From Paracoccaceae bacterium (GTDB lineage Bacteria > Pseudomonadota > Alphaproteobacteria > Rhodobacterales > Rhodobacteraceae), in the NCBI GenBank assembly GCA_027492585.1, contig JAPUEK010000081.1, positions 101,477 through 165,476 on the forward strand: a stretch of DNA of 64,000 nucleotides. Direction: 5' to 3'. Position numbers and translations under genes: made by a program. Shown here one piece after another: positions 1 through 10,425 of the stretch (position 1 is the stretch's first letter; each line of letters begins with the position of its first letter). The notes beneath the pieces are model-generated. The model made no database searches. It was not told the DNA's origin and worked only from the letters and a program-made list of their open reading frames with translations.

Positions 1-908
1 GAGCCTGCGACACAGACCTGCCCCGCGTTGCGGAAGATCGCGGTCGCCGCGGCTTTGGCCGCCTGCGCGAGATCGGACGCATCGGCGAAGACGATGTTCG
101 GGCTCTTGCCGCCCAGTTCCAGATAGCAGCGCTTCAGGTTCGATTGCGCGGAATATTGCAGCAGCCGGCGCCCGGTGGCACCGGAGCCGGTGAAGACCAG
201 CACATCGACATCCATGGAAAGCGCGAGCGCCTCCCCCGTCACCCGGCCCGGCCCGGTCACGACGTTGAAGACGCCGGGCGGCACCCCGGCCTCAAGCGCC
301 AGTTCCGCAAGCCGGATCAGGGTCAGGGAAGCGGTCTCGGCCGGTTTCAGAACGATGGAATTGCCGGCGGCGAGCGCCGGGGCGATCTTCCAGGCGCCGA
401 TCATCAGCGGGAAGTTCCACGGCACGATGGCCGCGACGACGCCGACCGGCTCCCGGTGGATGAGGGCGAGCACGCTTTCCGCCGTGGGGGCGATCTCGCC
501 ATACACCTTGTCGAGCGCCTCGGCGTAGTAGCGGAAGGTGCCGGCGGCGCTTCCCGGCTCCGCCTTCAGCGCCATGCCGATATCGGTGCCATTGTCGCGC
601 ACGCCGAGAACGGCGAGTTCAAGGGCATGGCTCTCGATCAGGTCGGCGAGGCGGTGCAGCACCGCCTTGCGGCCGGCGGGGGCCATGCGGCTCCAGCTTC
701 CGGCCTCGAAAGCGGCGCGGGCGGAGGCGGTGGCGCGGCCGACATCCTCGGCCGAGGCGGCGGCGGTCGTGGTCAGGCGCCGCCCGTCGATGGGCGAGAA
801 GACCTCCGTGTCGCCACCCTGCCCTTCCTGCCAGAGGCCGCCGATCAGCAGCTTCCGGGCGGGAACCGACTGGGCGGCGAGGTGGTCGATCTCGGTCTGG
901 CTGGGCAT
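1..908 (-). CDS. Aldehyde dehydrogenase (N-terminal part, cut by window edge)
   Basis: NAD(P)-dependent aldehyde dehydrogenase that oxidises an aldehyde to a carboxylate, probably the omega-aldehyde made by the nearby aminotransferase. The first 302 codons are visible. The start is an ATG at 908, and the reading frame holds to the window edge. The sequence ends with RNAGQVCVAG, which carries the catalytic cysteine at about residue 299, the usual place for the family (about 302). The N-terminus reads MPSQTEIDHLAAQ and then KLLIGGLW, typical of PuuC-like enzymes. It lies 78 bp downstream of the APC permease on the same strand, so the two are probably co-transcribed. A polyamine or beta-alanine pathway is inferred from the neighbours. 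The exact aldehyde substrate cannot be read from the sequence. Confidence 0.9.
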   Translation of the reverse strand, partial: MPSQTEIDHLAAQSVPARKLLIGGLWQEGQGGDTEVFSPIDGRRLTTTAAASAEDVGRATASARAAFEAGSWSRMAPAGRKAVLHRLADLIESHALELAVLGVRDNGTDIGMALKAEPGSAAGTFRYYAEALDKVYGEIAPTAESVLALIHREPVGVVAAIVPWNFPLMIGAWKIAPALAAGNSIVLKPAETASLTLIRLAELALEAGVPPGVFNVVTGPGRVTGEALALSMDVDVLVFTGSGATGRRLLQYSAQSNLKRCYLELGGKSPNIVFADASDLAQAAKAAATAIFRNAGQVCVAG

Positions 909-986
909 GGCACGTCCTTGGGGAGGCGATGGCGGAAGGCAGGAAAAAGGGCGGCCCGCGACAGGCCGCGCCCCAGGAGTTCCGGC

Positions 987-2429
987 TCAGACCTTGGTCT
1001 TGCCGAGGGATTTGAACCGTTCCGGATCGCGGCCGGCAAGCAGCGAGGCAAGCAGGTAGCCGATCGCCCCGAAGAGCGGGACGAGCGCGGGAATGGCGAT
1101 GCTCAGCGGCCCTTCCGCCCCGGTCAGCGCCCCGAAGTCGCGGAAGATGATGACGAAGAGATAGGCCATCACCAGTCCGGTCAGCGCCGGCAGGATCTTG
1201 GTGGACAAGGCGCTTTCCCCCATCCCGTCCTTCATGAAATAGGCGATGACGGCAAAGGAGGTCAGCGCCATCAGCCCGAGGATGCCGAGCGTGCCGACCT
1301 GCGTCATCCAGACGAAGAGGTTCAGCACCGGGTCCAGCCCCTGCACGACGAAGAGCCCGACGACGACCACCGCGATGATGGTCTGGGCCACCGAGCCGAT
1401 ATGCGGCGACTGGTGGCGGGCATGGGTGAAGCCCACGGCATCGGGCAGGATGCCCTCGCGCCCGGCCACGAACTTGTAGCGCGCCACGGCATTGTGGAAG
1501 GCCAGCACCGCCGCGAAGATCGAGGTCATGAAGAGCACGCCCATCACCTGGGTCAGGAAACTGCCGATATAGGTCTCGCCCAGCATGAAGAGGAAGCCCG
1601 AGGGGTCGGGCATCCCCTGCAGCGTCGGCAGGAGCTGATCCACGCCGATCCCCATGGTCATCAGCCAGGAGGTGATGGTGTAGAAGATGCCGATGGCCAG
1701 AACCGAGATGAAGGTGGCCCGCGGCACGGTCACGGAGGGGTTGCGCGCCTCTTCGGAATAGATCGTCGTCGCCTCGAAGCCGATGAAGCCCGCAAAGCAG
1801 AAGAGGAAGCCGATGGAGGGCGTGCCGGAGGTGATCTGGCTCCAGGTGAAGGGTTGCAGGTTGAGGCCCGCGGCCCCGCCCTTGAAGAGGATCGACAGGT
1901 TGAGGAAGACCACGATGGCGAATTCCGCCAGCACCAGCAGCATCAGCACCTTGGCCGAGAGGTCCACCTGCCGGTAGCCGAGAACGGCGACGAGCGCGAT
2001 GGCGATATAGGTCCAGACATACCAGGGCCAGTCGAGCCCCCATGCCGCGAAAGTGCCGGAGGCCACGGCGCCGAGGAGCCCCATCAGGCCGACCTGCATG
2101 GCATTGTAGGACAGGATGGCGATCATCGCCGCCGCCCCGCCCGCCCGGCCACCCAGACCCTGCGCGGCGAAGGCATAGAAGGCACCCGCGTTCTTCACAT
2201 GCCGCGACATGGCGACATAGCCGACCGAGAAAGCCAGAAGGATCAGCGTCACGATGGCAAAGCTGCCCGCGATCCCGGCCCCGTTGCCGAAGAGCATCGA
2301 CGGCGGGATGCCGCCACCTGCGCCGGTCAGAGGGGCCGCCGCCGAAACCACCATGAAGGTGATGGCGCCGACGCCGAGCGAGTTCTTCCTGAGCTGGTTG
2401 GTCGGGATGCCTGCGCTGCTGTCAGCCAT
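987..2429 (-). CDS. APC-family amino acid/polyamine permease
   Basis: Inner-membrane amino acid-polyamine-organocation transporter of 480 aa, about the family norm. It has roughly 12 hydrophobic segments. The first runs from about residue 15 and includes GVGAITFMVVSAAAPLTG, the TM1 signature of this family. I chose the ATG at 2429 (MADSSAGIPTNQL) over an upstream in-frame ATG at 2474 because a GGAGGG ribosome-binding site sits just before it. It is followed by the aldehyde dehydrogenase on the same strand and is divergent from the IclR regulator, which probably controls it. The likely cargo is an amine or amino acid that the aminotransferase and dehydrogenase then degrade. The exact substrate is unknown. 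Confidence 0.85.
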   Translation of the reverse strand: MADSSAGIPTNQLRKNSLGVGAITFMVVSAAAPLTGAGGGIPPSMLFGNGAGIAGSFAIVTLILLAFSVGYVAMSRHVKNAGAFYAFAAQGLGGRAGGAAAMIAILSYNAMQVGLMGLLGAVASGTFAAWGLDWPWYVWTYIAIALVAVLGYRQVDLSAKVLMLLVLAEFAIVVFLNLSILFKGGAAGLNLQPFTWSQITSGTPSIGFLFCFAGFIGFEATTIYSEEARNPSVTVPRATFISVLAIGIFYTITSWLMTMGIGVDQLLPTLQGMPDPSGFLFMLGETYIGSFLTQVMGVLFMTSIFAAVLAFHNAVARYKFVAGREGILPDAVGFTHARHQSPHIGSVAQTIIAVVVVGLFVVQGLDPVLNLFVWMTQVGTLGILGLMALTSFAVIAYFMKDGMGESALSTKILPALTGLVMAYLFVIIFRDFGALTGAEGPLSIAIPALVPLFGAIGYLLASLLAGRDPERFKSLGKTKV

Positions 2430-2533
2430 TGGCGCGCCCTCCCCAACACATCGCGCCGCAGCACGGCGTTTCATATCCGGTCATTCGCGTTCCCTTCCTT
2501 GTCGAGCGCCGTGCGGGAGCCTGCCCGAACGGT

Positions 2534-2557
2534 CGGTTTATTATATGAACCGATGGT
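2534..2557. promoter_or_regulatory. Putative operator/promoter between permease and IclR gene
   Basis: An imperfect palindrome GGTTTATTATATGAACC (2534-2550) is followed by a second short palindrome AACCGATGGTT (2547-2557) that shares its right arm. On the minus strand the centre of the first palindrome contains a perfect TATAAT -10 box (2544 to 2539) pointing at the permease. A palindrome over the -10 box, next to a divergent IclR gene, suggests that IclR represses the permease-dehydrogenase promoter. No convincing -35 box is visible at the right distance. Confidence 0.5.
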
Positions 2558-2667
2558 TCGAAAACATTTGACTATCTCCGGTCCTTTCTGTCAACTGAAA
2601 TGAGTCGGGCGAAAGTCAGCTTTGGCGCGCAGGGCGGGGTCATCGGGAGGCAGATAGGGGGAGGCAG

Positions 2668-3453
2668 ATGGGAACGGTTTCCAAAGCACTGGAATTGCTT
2701 GACCTTTTCACGCGCGCCAGCCCGCTGATCGGACTTTCCGATATGGCGCGGCTTGCGGGGCTGAACAAGGCCACCTGCTTTCGCCTGCTGAGCGAACTGG
2801 CGGAGCACGGGCTGGTGGAGCAGGTCGGCACGGCGCGGGAATACCGGCTTGGCCCGGCCCTCCTGCGGCTTGCGGCGCTGCGCGAAGCACAAGTGCCGAC
2901 GCGCGAAGCGGCAATGCCGGTGCTTCAGGCGCTTGCCCAGCGGACCAGCGAGACGGCGCATCTGTCGCTGCTGATCGGCGGGCAACTGCGCCCGCTCGTC
3001 CATGCCTACAGCTCCGCCCATGCCACCCGCGTCACGCTCGACGATACCGACACCCTGCCCTTTCATGCCACCTCCTCGGGGCTGGCGGTGCTGGCCTTCC
3101 AGCCCGATGCCTTCCGCGAGACCGTGCTGGCCCAGACCCTGCCGCGCCTGACCCGCAGCACGGAGACCGATCCCGGCACCCTGCGCGCCCGCATCGCCGA
3201 AGTCCGCAGCCTCGGCTATGCCGAAAGCCGTGGGGGCTATGAAAGCGATGTCCATTCCATGGCCGTACCGCTCTTCGATGCGCTGGGGGGCTGTTCGGGC
3301 GCGGTTGCGGTCGCCGCCCTCGGCTCGCGCATGAGCGAGCAGCAGCGACGGCTCATCCGCTACAGCCTGATGCAGGCCGGGACCGAAATCACCACACTTT
3401 GGGGCGGCAGCCTGCCCTCCGATATCGTGACGCTCTGGCGTCTTGCGGCCTGA
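2668..3453 (+). CDS. IclR-family transcriptional regulator
   Basis: DNA-binding regulator of 261 aa, the normal IclR length. Residues 1-60 form the winged helix-turn-helix (MGTVSKALELLDLF, then LSDMARLAGLNKATCFRLL). Residues about 75-255 form the IclR effector-binding domain, including the LGYAESRGGYE segment. A strong AGGGGGAGG ribosome-binding site precedes the ATG. It is divergent from the permease and 33 bp upstream of the aminotransferase, so it probably regulates both sides of this small amine-catabolism locus. The ligand is not deducible. Confidence 0.9.
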   Translation: MGTVSKALELLDLFTRASPLIGLSDMARLAGLNKATCFRLLSELAEHGLVEQVGTAREYRLGPALLRLAALREAQVPTREAAMPVLQALAQRTSETAHLSLLIGGQLRPLVHAYSSAHATRVTLDDTDTLPFHATSSGLAVLAFQPDAFRETVLAQTLPRLTRSTETDPGTLRARIAEVRSLGYAESRGGYESDVHSMAVPLFDALGGCSGAVAVAALGSRMSEQQRRLIRYSLMQAGTEITTLWGGSLPSDIVTLWRLAA

Positions 3454-3486
3454 ACCGAGCAAGAGCCGAGCCCAGAAAGGACTGAG

Positions 3487-4842
3487 ATGAAAGACGAAAA
3501 CTTCCTCAAGGCCAACAATGCCCGCAGCTTCTGGCATCCGATGACCTCCCCCGCGGACAGCCACAAATCGCCGCCCGCGATCATCACCGGGGGCGAGGGC
3601 GTCCGCATCCGCGACATCGACGGGCATGAGGTGGTAGATGCGGTCGGCGGGCTCTGGAACGTCAACCTCGGCTATTCCTGCCAGCCGATCAAGGACGCCA
3701 TCGCCGCGCAGCTCGACCGGCTGCCCTATTATTCGACCTTCCGCGGCACCTCCAACGATGCGGTGATCGAACTGGCAGAGGAGTTGCGCGCCTTCTTCGC
3801 GCCGGACGGGCTGACGCGGGCCTTCTTCACCTCGGGCGGCAGCGACAGCGTGGAGACGGCGCTGCGGCTCGCCCGGCAATACCACAAGATCCGGGGAGAG
3901 GCGGGGCGGGTGAAGTTCCTCAGCCTCAAGAAGGGCTATCACGGCACCCATTTCGGCGGGGCCTCGGTGAACGGCAATGCGAATTTCCGCACGATGTATG
4001 AGCCGCTCCTGCCCGGCTGCCACCATGTTTCGGCACCCTATACCTATCGCAACCCCTTCAACGAAAGCGATCCGGCGCGGCTGGCGCAGCTCTGCCTTGC
4101 GGCGCTTGAGGACGAGATCGCCTTTCAGGGCGCCGGCACCATCGCCGCCTTCATCATGGAGCCGATCCTCGGGGCGGGCGGGGTCATTCCGCCGCATCCC
4201 TCCTTCATGCCCGGCGTGGCGGCGATCTGCCGCAAGAATGGCATCCTGCTGATCGCCGACGAGGTGATCACCGCCTTCGGACGCACCGGCGCCTGGACCG
4301 GCAGCCGGCTCTGGGGCGTGCAGCCCGATTTCGCCTGCACGGCCAAGGCGATCACCAATGCCTATTTCCCCTTCGGCGCGCTGATGATCGGCGAAGCCGT
4401 GGCGGAGGTCTTCGAGAAGGACGAGACCGGCAAGGCCGCCATCGGCCATGGCTACACCTATTCCGGCCATCCGGTCGGGGCAGCGGCGGCCCTTGCCTGC
4501 CTTGCCGAGACCAGGCGCCTGAAGGTGAACGAAAACGCCGCGGCCCGGGGAACGGAGCTGCATCAGGGCCTGCTGGCGCTTCAGACCAGGCACGCGGTGA
4601 TCGGCGATGTGCGCGGCGGCCATGGGCTGATGTGTGCGCTTGAACTGGTTGCCGACCGGGCCTCGAAGAAGCCCGCCGACAAGGCGGTGCCGGGCAAGGT
4701 GCAGGCGGTCGCCTATCAGGCCGGCGCCATGGTCCGCGTCTCCGGCCCGAACATCATCCTGTCGCCGCCGCTGGTGCTGAGTTCCGCGGATGTGGGGGTG
4801 ATCCTGTCGGCACTTGACGCCGGGCTGTCGGAGGTCGGCTGA
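3487..4842 (+). CDS. Class III (omega) aminotransferase, PLP-dependent
   Basis: Fold-type I PLP enzyme of 451 aa, the expected size, that moves an amino group from an omega-amino acid or diamine to a keto acid. The PLP lysine lies in CTAKAITNAYFPFGAL (about residue 287). The LLIADEVITAFGRTGAW segment (about residue 255) carries the aspartate that binds the pyridine nitrogen. The phosphate-binding SGGSDSVETALRLARQY segment is near residue 117. It is 33 bp downstream of the IclR gene on the same strand, so they are likely co-transcribed. With the facing permease and aldehyde dehydrogenase it forms a transport, transamination and oxidation route. Candidate substrates are beta-alanine, GABA or putrescine. 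Sequence alone does not choose between them. Confidence 0.88.
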   Translation: MKDENFLKANNARSFWHPMTSPADSHKSPPAIITGGEGVRIRDIDGHEVVDAVGGLWNVNLGYSCQPIKDAIAAQLDRLPYYSTFRGTSNDAVIELAEELRAFFAPDGLTRAFFTSGGSDSVETALRLARQYHKIRGEAGRVKFLSLKKGYHGTHFGGASVNGNANFRTMYEPLLPGCHHVSAPYTYRNPFNESDPARLAQLCLAALEDEIAFQGAGTIAAFIMEPILGAGGVIPPHPSFMPGVAAICRKNGILLIADEVITAFGRTGAWTGSRLWGVQPDFACTAKAITNAYFPFGALMIGEAVAEVFEKDETGKAAIGHGYTYSGHPVGAAAALACLAETRRLKVNENAAARGTELHQGLLALQTRHAVIGDVRGGHGLMCALELVADRASKKPADKAVPGKVQAVAYQAGAMVRVSGPNIILSPPLVLSSADVGVILSALDAGLSEVG

Positions 4843-5153
4843 ACGGGCCGCGGCAGGAGAGGGAGACCGACGCCCCCCGGCAAAGCCCCCTCCGGCAAAG
4901 GCCGTCGCGCCTGCCACGCGACGAACATGCCCCCTCCGCCGGCGGTCCCGAAGGCCGCCGGCCAGCCCCCGGAGGACGGAGGCTTCGCCCCACCGGAGCG
5001 GGGGCCGGGCCTCCGGGTCATTGCGGGGCAGGCGGTTCGCCGGACCGTTCCCGCGCGGGCAGAAGGAAGCCCCGCCCGGAAAAGAGGCCGCCGCGGAAGC
5101 AGGGCGAACGCGGCGGCGGAATGGACCACGGGGCCAGCCGGCGGCCCCGCCCC
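4843..5153. other. Intergenic stretch, no gene seen; holds dispersed repeat copy A
   Basis: This 311-bp gap separates the convergent aminotransferase and RTX-Hint genes. No credible coding frame was found. Its central part is a diverged copy of the palindromic repeat also found near 27150, 46990 and 47218. A GGGGCC/GGCCCC hairpin (5130-5148) lies just downstream of the RTX gene stop but has no T-tract, so it is only a weak terminator candidate. Confidence 0.6.
4891..5085 (+). repeat. Dispersed GC-rich palindromic repeat, copy A (diverged)
   Basis: Its opening GGCAAAGGCCGTCGCGCC and the following GCCACGCGA, the AAGGCCGCCGGCCAGC block and the GGACCGTTCCCGCGCGGGC block appear in the same order as in the copies at 46992 and 47218. 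It is more diverged than those two. Confidence 0.55.
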
Positions 5154-8100
5154 CTACCCCGCCTTCGCCAGACGCCCCGCGCCCGACAGGAGCAGCCGCG
5201 CCTCATGGGCCTTCAGGGTCAGCCGGGCGGAGTCGTAGCTCTGGTCGGTCAGCGGCTCCGGCCGCTCGGGGAAGATCGCAAAAAGCTCGGCCTGCTGCGC
5301 CTCGTCCAGCCCGCCGACCGCCCGTTCCCCCGGCTGGAAGCTTTCGCTCCAGGCACCGTCGGCAAGGATGATCTCATGCCGGTCGAACATCAGATGCAGA
5401 TAGGTGACGGAAGGCAGCAGCGCCGGCAGCACATCGGGCAGGTCGAGAAGATGCAGCGCCCGCACCAGAACCTCATCCTCGCCGAAATACAGCTCCGCCT
5501 CCGGCCCCTGCATCAGCATCCGGTGCTGGCGCGAGACGAACATGTCGCGCTCCGGCAACATCGGGCCGAGCGCGCCCTGCCGGATCAGCACCGGCTGCAA
5601 CTCCGGCGCATCGCGCAACTCCTGGCCTTCCAGATCCTTGCGTCCGATCCAGCGGATCGGCTGGAAGCCATTGTCGCGGGTCAGAACCAGATCGCCCTTC
5701 TCCAGCCCCTCGATGGGGCGCGGGCCGCGGGCGGTCTCGATCAGCGTTCCGGGGGTGAAGCAGGTGACGACCGTCTCGATATTGGTGAAATAGAGCGTTC
5801 CGGTCACGTTGCCGAAGCCGTCGAGATATTCGACCCGGCCGTTTTCGGGGTTCAGCGGGTCGCGGATGATCCGGAAGGGCCCGACCGTGCCATTGAGATC
5901 GAGGATGTCATTGTCGTCGTCGTCCTCGCTGCCATCAATCGTATCCCCGGCATGACCGAAGATATGGTCGGAACCGAACCCGCCCGACAGGAAGTTGTTG
6001 CCCGCGCCGCCGTAAAGCGTATCCGCACCGTCGCCGCCGTAGAGGAAATCGTTCCCGTCCCCGCCGCTCAGAACGTCGTTGCCGGTTCCGCCATAAAGGC
6101 TGTCGTTGCCGGCGCCCCCGTCAAGACTGTCGTTGCCCGTGCCGCCATCGAGACTGTCGTTCCCGGTGCCACCGGAAAGCGTGTCATTGCCGCTCCCGCC
6201 CAGCAGGGTATCGTTGTCCGCTCCGCCATCGAGGCTGTCGCTGCCGTCGCCGCCGTCGAGTCTGTCATTGCCGGTGCCGCCGGTCAGCGTGTCGTTGCCG
6301 GCCCCGCCCAGCAAGGTGTCGTTGTCCGCCCCGCCATCGAGGCTGTCATTGCCGTCGCCACCATCGAGGCTATCATTGCCCGCCCCGCCGGTCAGCGTGT
6401 CGTTGCCGGTGCCTCCGGACAGGCTGTCGTTGCCATCCCCGCCGTCGAGGCTGTCGTTGCCGAGGCCGCCGATCAGCGTGTCGTTGCCAAGCCCGCCGAG
6501 AAGCGTATCGGCGCCATCCCCGCCATCGAGGCTGTCATCGCCATTGCCGCCGCCAAGCACATCATTGCCGAGACCGCCGAAGAGACTGTCATTCCCCTCG
6601 CCCCCGTCGAGCACATCATTGCCGGCCCCGCCAAAAAGGCTGTCTGCCCCGTTGCCGCCGATCAGGCTGTCGTTGCCGTCACCGCCATCCAGGCTGTCAT
6701 TCGCCTCGCCGCCATCGAGCGTGTCATCGCCGAGGCCGCCGATCAGCGTGTCGTTGCCGTTGCCGCCTGACAGGCTGTCGTTGCCCGTGCCACCGTCGAG
6801 GCTGTCATTGCCCTCGCCACCGAAGAGGGCGTCATTGCCATCCCCGCCGGACAGAACGTCATTGCCGTTGCCACCGTAAAGGATGTCATTCCCGGCGCCG
6901 CCATCAAGGATATCAATGCCTTCGCCACCGTCGAGCGTGTCGCTCCCGGCACCCCCGAACAGCGTGTCATTGCCGTTGCCGCCGATCAGGCTGTCGTTGC
7001 CGTCACCGCCATCAATGCTGTCATTCGCCTCGCCGCCATCGAGCGTGTCATCGCCGAGGCCGCCAATCAGCGTGTCGTTGCCGTTGCCGCCGGCCAGCGT
7101 GTCGTTGCCGTCTCCGCCGTCGAGACTGTCATTTCCCTCGCCACCGAAGAGCGTATCGTTGCCCGCGCCGCCGAACACCCAGTCGTCGCCATTGCCGGCA
7201 TCGAGACTGTCATCCCCGGCACCGCCGAGAAGGGAATCCGCACCCTCGCCGCCGAACAGCCGGTCATTGCCGTCACCGCCGTCAACCGTGTCATTGCCGT
7301 TGCCGCCATCGAGGGAATCGTCGCCGATGCCGCCGGACAGGTTGTCATTGCCCTCGCCGCCGATCAGCGTGTCATTGCCCTCACCGCCCGAGAGGGTGTC
7401 ATTGCCCGCCCCGCCATAGAGCGTATCGGCGCCATCGCCCCCGGCGAGGCTGTCGTTGCCGTCGCCGCCGTCGATCAGGTCGTTGCCGAGACCGCCGTCG
7501 ATGGTGTCGCTGCCAAGCCCGCCATAGAGCGTATCCTGCCCGGCCCCGCCGTAAAGCGCGTCATTGCCATCCCCGCCGTCGAGGCTGTCATTGCCGTCGC
7601 CGCCGTCGAGCACGTCATTGCCGAGCCCGCCATACACCGTATCATTGCCGACACCGCCGCTCAGGCTGTCATTGCCATCCGCGCCGTCGAGGATGTCGTT
7701 GCCCTCGCCGCCGTCGAGCGCATCGCTGCCCGCGCCGCCATAGAGCGTGTCCTGACCCGCCCCGCCGAAAAGGCTGTCGTTGCCGTCTGCGCCGTCCAGA
7801 ACGTCATTGCCGTCGCCACCGTCGAGCGCATCATTGCCAAGCCCGCCGTAGAGCGAATCCTGCCCCGCCCCGCCGAAAAGGCTGTCATTGCCCTCGCCGC
7901 CGTCGATGCTGTCATTGCCCTCGCCCCCGGCAATCGTGTCATTGCCGGTGCCGCCATAGACGGTATCGTTGCCGGTCCCGGCATCGACCAGATCGTCTCC
8001 GGCCCCCGCGAGGATGGAATCCGCGCCGTCTCCGCCGCTTACACTGTCATTGCCATCGCCCGCGTCGATGGTGTCATTGCCTTCGTCGCCGCTGAGCAGG

Positions 8101-10295
8101 TCATTGCCCGCCCCGCCGAAGATGCTGTCATTGCCCTCGCCGCCCTCGGCAACATCGTCGCCCTCGCCGGCAATGAGGGTGTCATTGCCCTCGCCGCCAT
8201 AGACGGAATCGTTGGCGCCCCCGGCGTCGATGTAATCCGACCCGCCTGCGCCGTAGAAGACGTTGGTATAGATGTCGCCGCTCAGCCCCGCGAAGTCGAA
8301 GCCGATCAGCGTGTCGTTATAGGCAGAGCCGATGACCCCATCGACGCCCGACAGCACGTCCCCGGTCGCATGGCCGCCCGAAGCCGTCCCGGTGGCGAGG
8401 TTGATGGAAACCGCCGCATTGGAGGCGGAGTAATCAACCATGTCGAGCCCGGCACCGCCGTAGAGCGTATCCGCCCCGGCACCGCCCGCCAGCGTGTCGT
8501 CGCCGTCACCGGCGCTGAGATAGTCGTTGCCGGCGCCGCCCCAGAGATAATTGTTGCCGGCATCGCCGGTCAGCGTATCGGCATAGGCCGAACCGATCAG
8601 GTTCTCGATCCCGGTGAGCGTATCGCCCGCCGCATCGCCGCCCGATCCGGTGCCGCCGAGTGTGGCGTTCACCGCTGCCGCCGAGGCGGAATAATCCACC
8701 GTATCGGTGCCGGCCCCCCCATCAAGGGAATCCGCCCCCGTGCCGCCGATCAGCGTGTCATTGCCGTCACCGCCATAAAGGCTGTCATTGCCCGCCCCGC
8801 CGGACAGAAGATCATTGCCCACCGCGCCATAAAGCGCATTGGCCCCGGTATCCCCGGTCAGCGTATCGGCATAGGCGGAGCCGATCAGCGTCTCGATGCC
8901 GGAAAGCAGGTCCCCCGCGGCATCGCCGCCCGATCCGGTTCCTGTCGTGAGGTTGACGGCAACCGCCGCGCCCGAAACGGAATAATCGGCGGTGTCACTG
9001 CCCGCCCCGCCATAAAGGCTGTCCGCCCCGCCGCCGCCGGTCAGCAGGTCGTTCCCCGACCCGCCAAAGAGCGAATTGTCCCCCGCATCCCCGGTCAGCG
9101 TGTCGCTATACGAAGAGCCGGTCACATGCCCGATGCCGGAAAGCGTATCCCCCGCCGCATCGCCGCCGGCGTTGACGCCGTTCGACAGATTGACCGAAAC
9201 CGCCGCCGCCGAAGCGGTGTAATCGGCCATGTTCTCGCCCGCACCGCCGTCGAGAAGGTCCGCTCCTGCCCCCCCTTGCAGGGTATCATTGCCGTCGCCG
9301 CCGTAAAGGCTGTCATTGCCCGCGGCCCCGCTCAGGCTGTCATTGCCGAGCCCGCCGAACAGCTGGTTCGCCCCGCTGTCTCCGGTCAGCGTATCGGCAT
9401 AGGCCGAACCGATCAGGTTCTCGATCCCGGTGAGCGTATCGCCCGCCGCATCGCCGCCCGATCCGGTGCCGCCGAGTGTGGCGTTCACCGCTGCCGCCGA
9501 GGCGGAATAATCCACCGTATCGGTGCCGGCCCCCCCATCAAGGGAATCCGCCCCCGTGCCGCCGATCAGCGTGTCATTGCCGTCACCGCCATAAAGGCTG
9601 TCATTGCCCGCCCCGCCGGACAGAAGATCATTGCCCACCGCGCCATAAAGCGCATTGGCCCCGGTATCCCCGGTCAGCGTATCGGCATAGGCGGAGCCGA
9701 TCAGCGTCTCGATGCCGGAAAGCAGGTCCCCCGCGGCATCGCCGCCCGATCCCGTTCCGGTCGTGAGGTTGACGGCAATCGCCGCGCCCGAGGCCGAATA
9801 ATCGGCGGTGTCATTGCCCGCCCCGCCATAAAGGCTGTCCGCCCCCGCGCCACCCACCAGAATGTCATTGCCCGACCCGCCAAAGAGCGAGTTGTCCCCC
9901 GCGTCCCCGGTCAGAGTGTCGTTGTACGAAGAGCCCAGAACATGCTCGATCCCGTACAGCGCATCGCCCGCCGCATCGCCGCCGGATTCCACGCCGGTGG
10001 CGAGGTTGATCAGCACCCCGGCGGTCGAGGCGGAATAATCCACCAGATCCTCGCCGTCACCGCCATAGATCACATCGCCGCCGGTCCCGCCCGACAGGGT
10101 ATCGTCACCCGCCCCGCCGTAGAGCGTGTCTACCCCGCTGCCGCCATAGAGCTTGTCGTCCCCGTCGCCGCCTTCGAGACGGTCGTTGCCGGACCCGCCG
10201 TAGAGCGAGTCATTGCCGCCATAGCCGAGCACGGTATCGGCCAGAATGGAGCCAACAAGGGAATCGTTGCCGCTCGAGCCGCCATAGGTTGCCAC
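5154..10295 (-). CDS. RTX calcium-binding repeat protein with C-terminal Hint domain
   Basis: Secreted repeat protein of 1713 aa. About residues 1-650 alternate RTX nonapeptides (GGxGxDxLxGG type) with modules of the form DYSAS...NLxTG...SGGDAAGD...[11 protein letters not shown]. About residues 650-1440 are almost pure RTX repeats, which fold as calcium-loaded beta-rolls. A C-terminal Hint domain starts near [18 protein letters not shown] and continues with [19 protein letters not shown], placing a cysteine at the possible self-cleavage point. The start is a GTG at 10295, read as [11 protein letters not shown], with AGGA about 7 bases upstream. There is no Sec signal, so type I secretion is expected, but no type I exporter genes are in the window. 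The codons for residues near the N-terminus contain a 371-bp perfect internal duplication. Role in surface attachment or matrix is inferred. Confidence 0.9.
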   Translation of the reverse strand: MATYGGSSGNDSLVGSILADTVLGYGGNDSLYGGSGNDRLEGGDGDDKLYGGSGVDTLYGGAGDDTLSGGTGGDVIYGGDGEDLVDYSASTAGVLINLATGVESGGDAAGDALYGIEHVLGSSYNDTLTGDAGDNSLFGGSGNDILVGGAGADSLYGGAGNDTADYSASGAAIAVNLTTGTGSGGDAAGDLLSGIETLIGSAYADTLTGDTGANALYGAVGNDLLSGGAGNDSLYGGDGNDTLIGGTGADSLDGGAGTDTVDYSASAAAVNATLGGTGSGGDAAGDTLTGIENLIGSAYADTLTGDSGANQLFGGLGNDSLSGAAGNDSLYGGDGNDTLQGGAGADLLDGGAGENMADYTASAAAVSVNLSNGVNAGGDAAGDTLSGIGHVTGSSYSDTLTGDAGDNSLFGGSGNDLLTGGGGADSLYGGAGSDTADYSVSGAAVAVNLTTGTGSGGDAAGDLLSGIETLIGSAYADTLTGDTGANALYGAVGNDLLSGGAGNDSLYGGDGNDTLIGGTGADSLDGGAGTDTVDYSASAAAVNATLGGTGSGGDAAGDTLTGIENLIGSAYADTLTGDAGNNYLWGGAGNDYLSAGDGDDTLAGGAGADTLYGGAGLDMVDYSASNAAVSINLATGTASGGHATGDVLSGVDGVIGSAYNDTLIGFDFAGLSGDIYTNVFYGAGGSDYIDAGGANDSVYGGEGNDTLIAGEGDDVAEGGEGNDSIFGGAGNDLLSGDEGNDTIDAGDGNDSVSGGDGADSILAGAGDDLVDAGTGNDTVYGGTGNDTIAGGEGNDSIDGGEGNDSLFGGAGQDSLYGGLGNDALDGGDGNDVLDGADGNDSLFGGAGQDTLYGGAGSDALDGGEGNDILDGADGNDSLSGGVGNDTVYGGLGNDVLDGGDGNDSLDGGDGNDALYGGAGQDTLYGGLGSDTIDGGLGNDLIDGGDGNDSLAGGDGADTLYGGAGNDTLSGGEGNDTLIGGEGNDNLSGGIGDDSLDGGNGNDTVDGGDGNDRLFGGEGADSLLGGAGDDSLDAGNGDDWVFGGAGNDTLFGGEGNDSLDGGDGNDTLAGGNGNDTLIGGLGDDTLDGGEANDSIDGGDGNDSLIGGNGNDTLFGGAGSDTLDGGEGIDILDGGAGNDILYGGNGNDVLSGGDGNDALFGGEGNDSLDGGTGNDSLSGGNGNDTLIGGLGDDTLDGGEANDSLDGGDGNDSLIGGNGADSLFGGAGNDVLDGGEGNDSLFGGLGNDVLGGGNGDDSLDGGDGADTLLGGLGNDTLIGGLGNDSLDGGDGNDSLSGGTGNDTLTGGAGNDSLDGGDGNDSLDGGADNDTLLGGAGNDTLTGGTGNDRLDGGDGSDSLDGGADNDTLLGGSGNDTLSGGTGNDSLDGGTGNDSLDGGAGNDSLYGGTGNDVLSGGDGNDFLYGGDGADTLYGGAGNNFLSGGFGSDHIFGHAGDTIDGSEDDDDNDILDLNGTVGPFRIIRDPLNPENGRVEYLDGFGNVTGTLYFTNIETVVTCFTPGTLIETARGPRPIEGLEKGDLVLTRDNGFQPIRWIGRKDLEGQELRDAPELQPVLIRQGALGPMLPERDMFVSRQHRMLMQGPEAELYFGEDEVLVRALHLLDLPDVLPALLPSVTYLHLMFDRHEIILADGAWSESFQPGERAVGGLDEAQQAELFAIFPERPEPLTDQSYDSARLTLKAHEARLLLSGAGRLAKAG
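8566..8936 (-). repeat. 371-bp direct repeat inside the RTX-Hint gene, copy 2
   Basis: Read by eye, this stretch appears identical to 9382-9752, with a constant offset of 816 bp. It encodes one and a half [13 protein letters not shown] modules plus their RTX strands. The first mismatch at one end is at 8937 against 9753. Confidence 0.75.
9382..9752 (-). repeat. 371-bp direct repeat inside the RTX-Hint gene, copy 1
   Basis: Partner of 8566-8936 at an 816-bp offset. Near-perfect DNA identity, including third codon positions, points to recent duplication or gene conversion. Unequal crossing-over between the copies would remove or add exactly 272 residues in frame. Confidence 0.75.
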
Positions 10296-10425
10296 GGGAT
10301 CGTCCTGCCTTTGCCAGCCCCGGATCTTCCGCCCAGGGTCGGGCGCTGCCTCAATTGCTCGTTTTATTCCGGCAGGCCGCCCGAGCGGGCGGAGTTCCGG
10401 CTTTTGTGTCCTGATACACCACGAA

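Noticed and set aside
144..2603. 819-codon open frame on the plus strand
   Set aside because: It lies antisense to the aldehyde dehydrogenase and permease, is rich in Arg/Gly/Asp/His as expected from high-GC shadow frames, and resembles no family.
6050..8200. Regular short repeats resembling a CRISPR or minisatellite array
   Set aside because: The period is about 27 bp with no unique spacers, and it translates on the minus strand into GGxGxDxL RTX nonapeptides, so it is coding.
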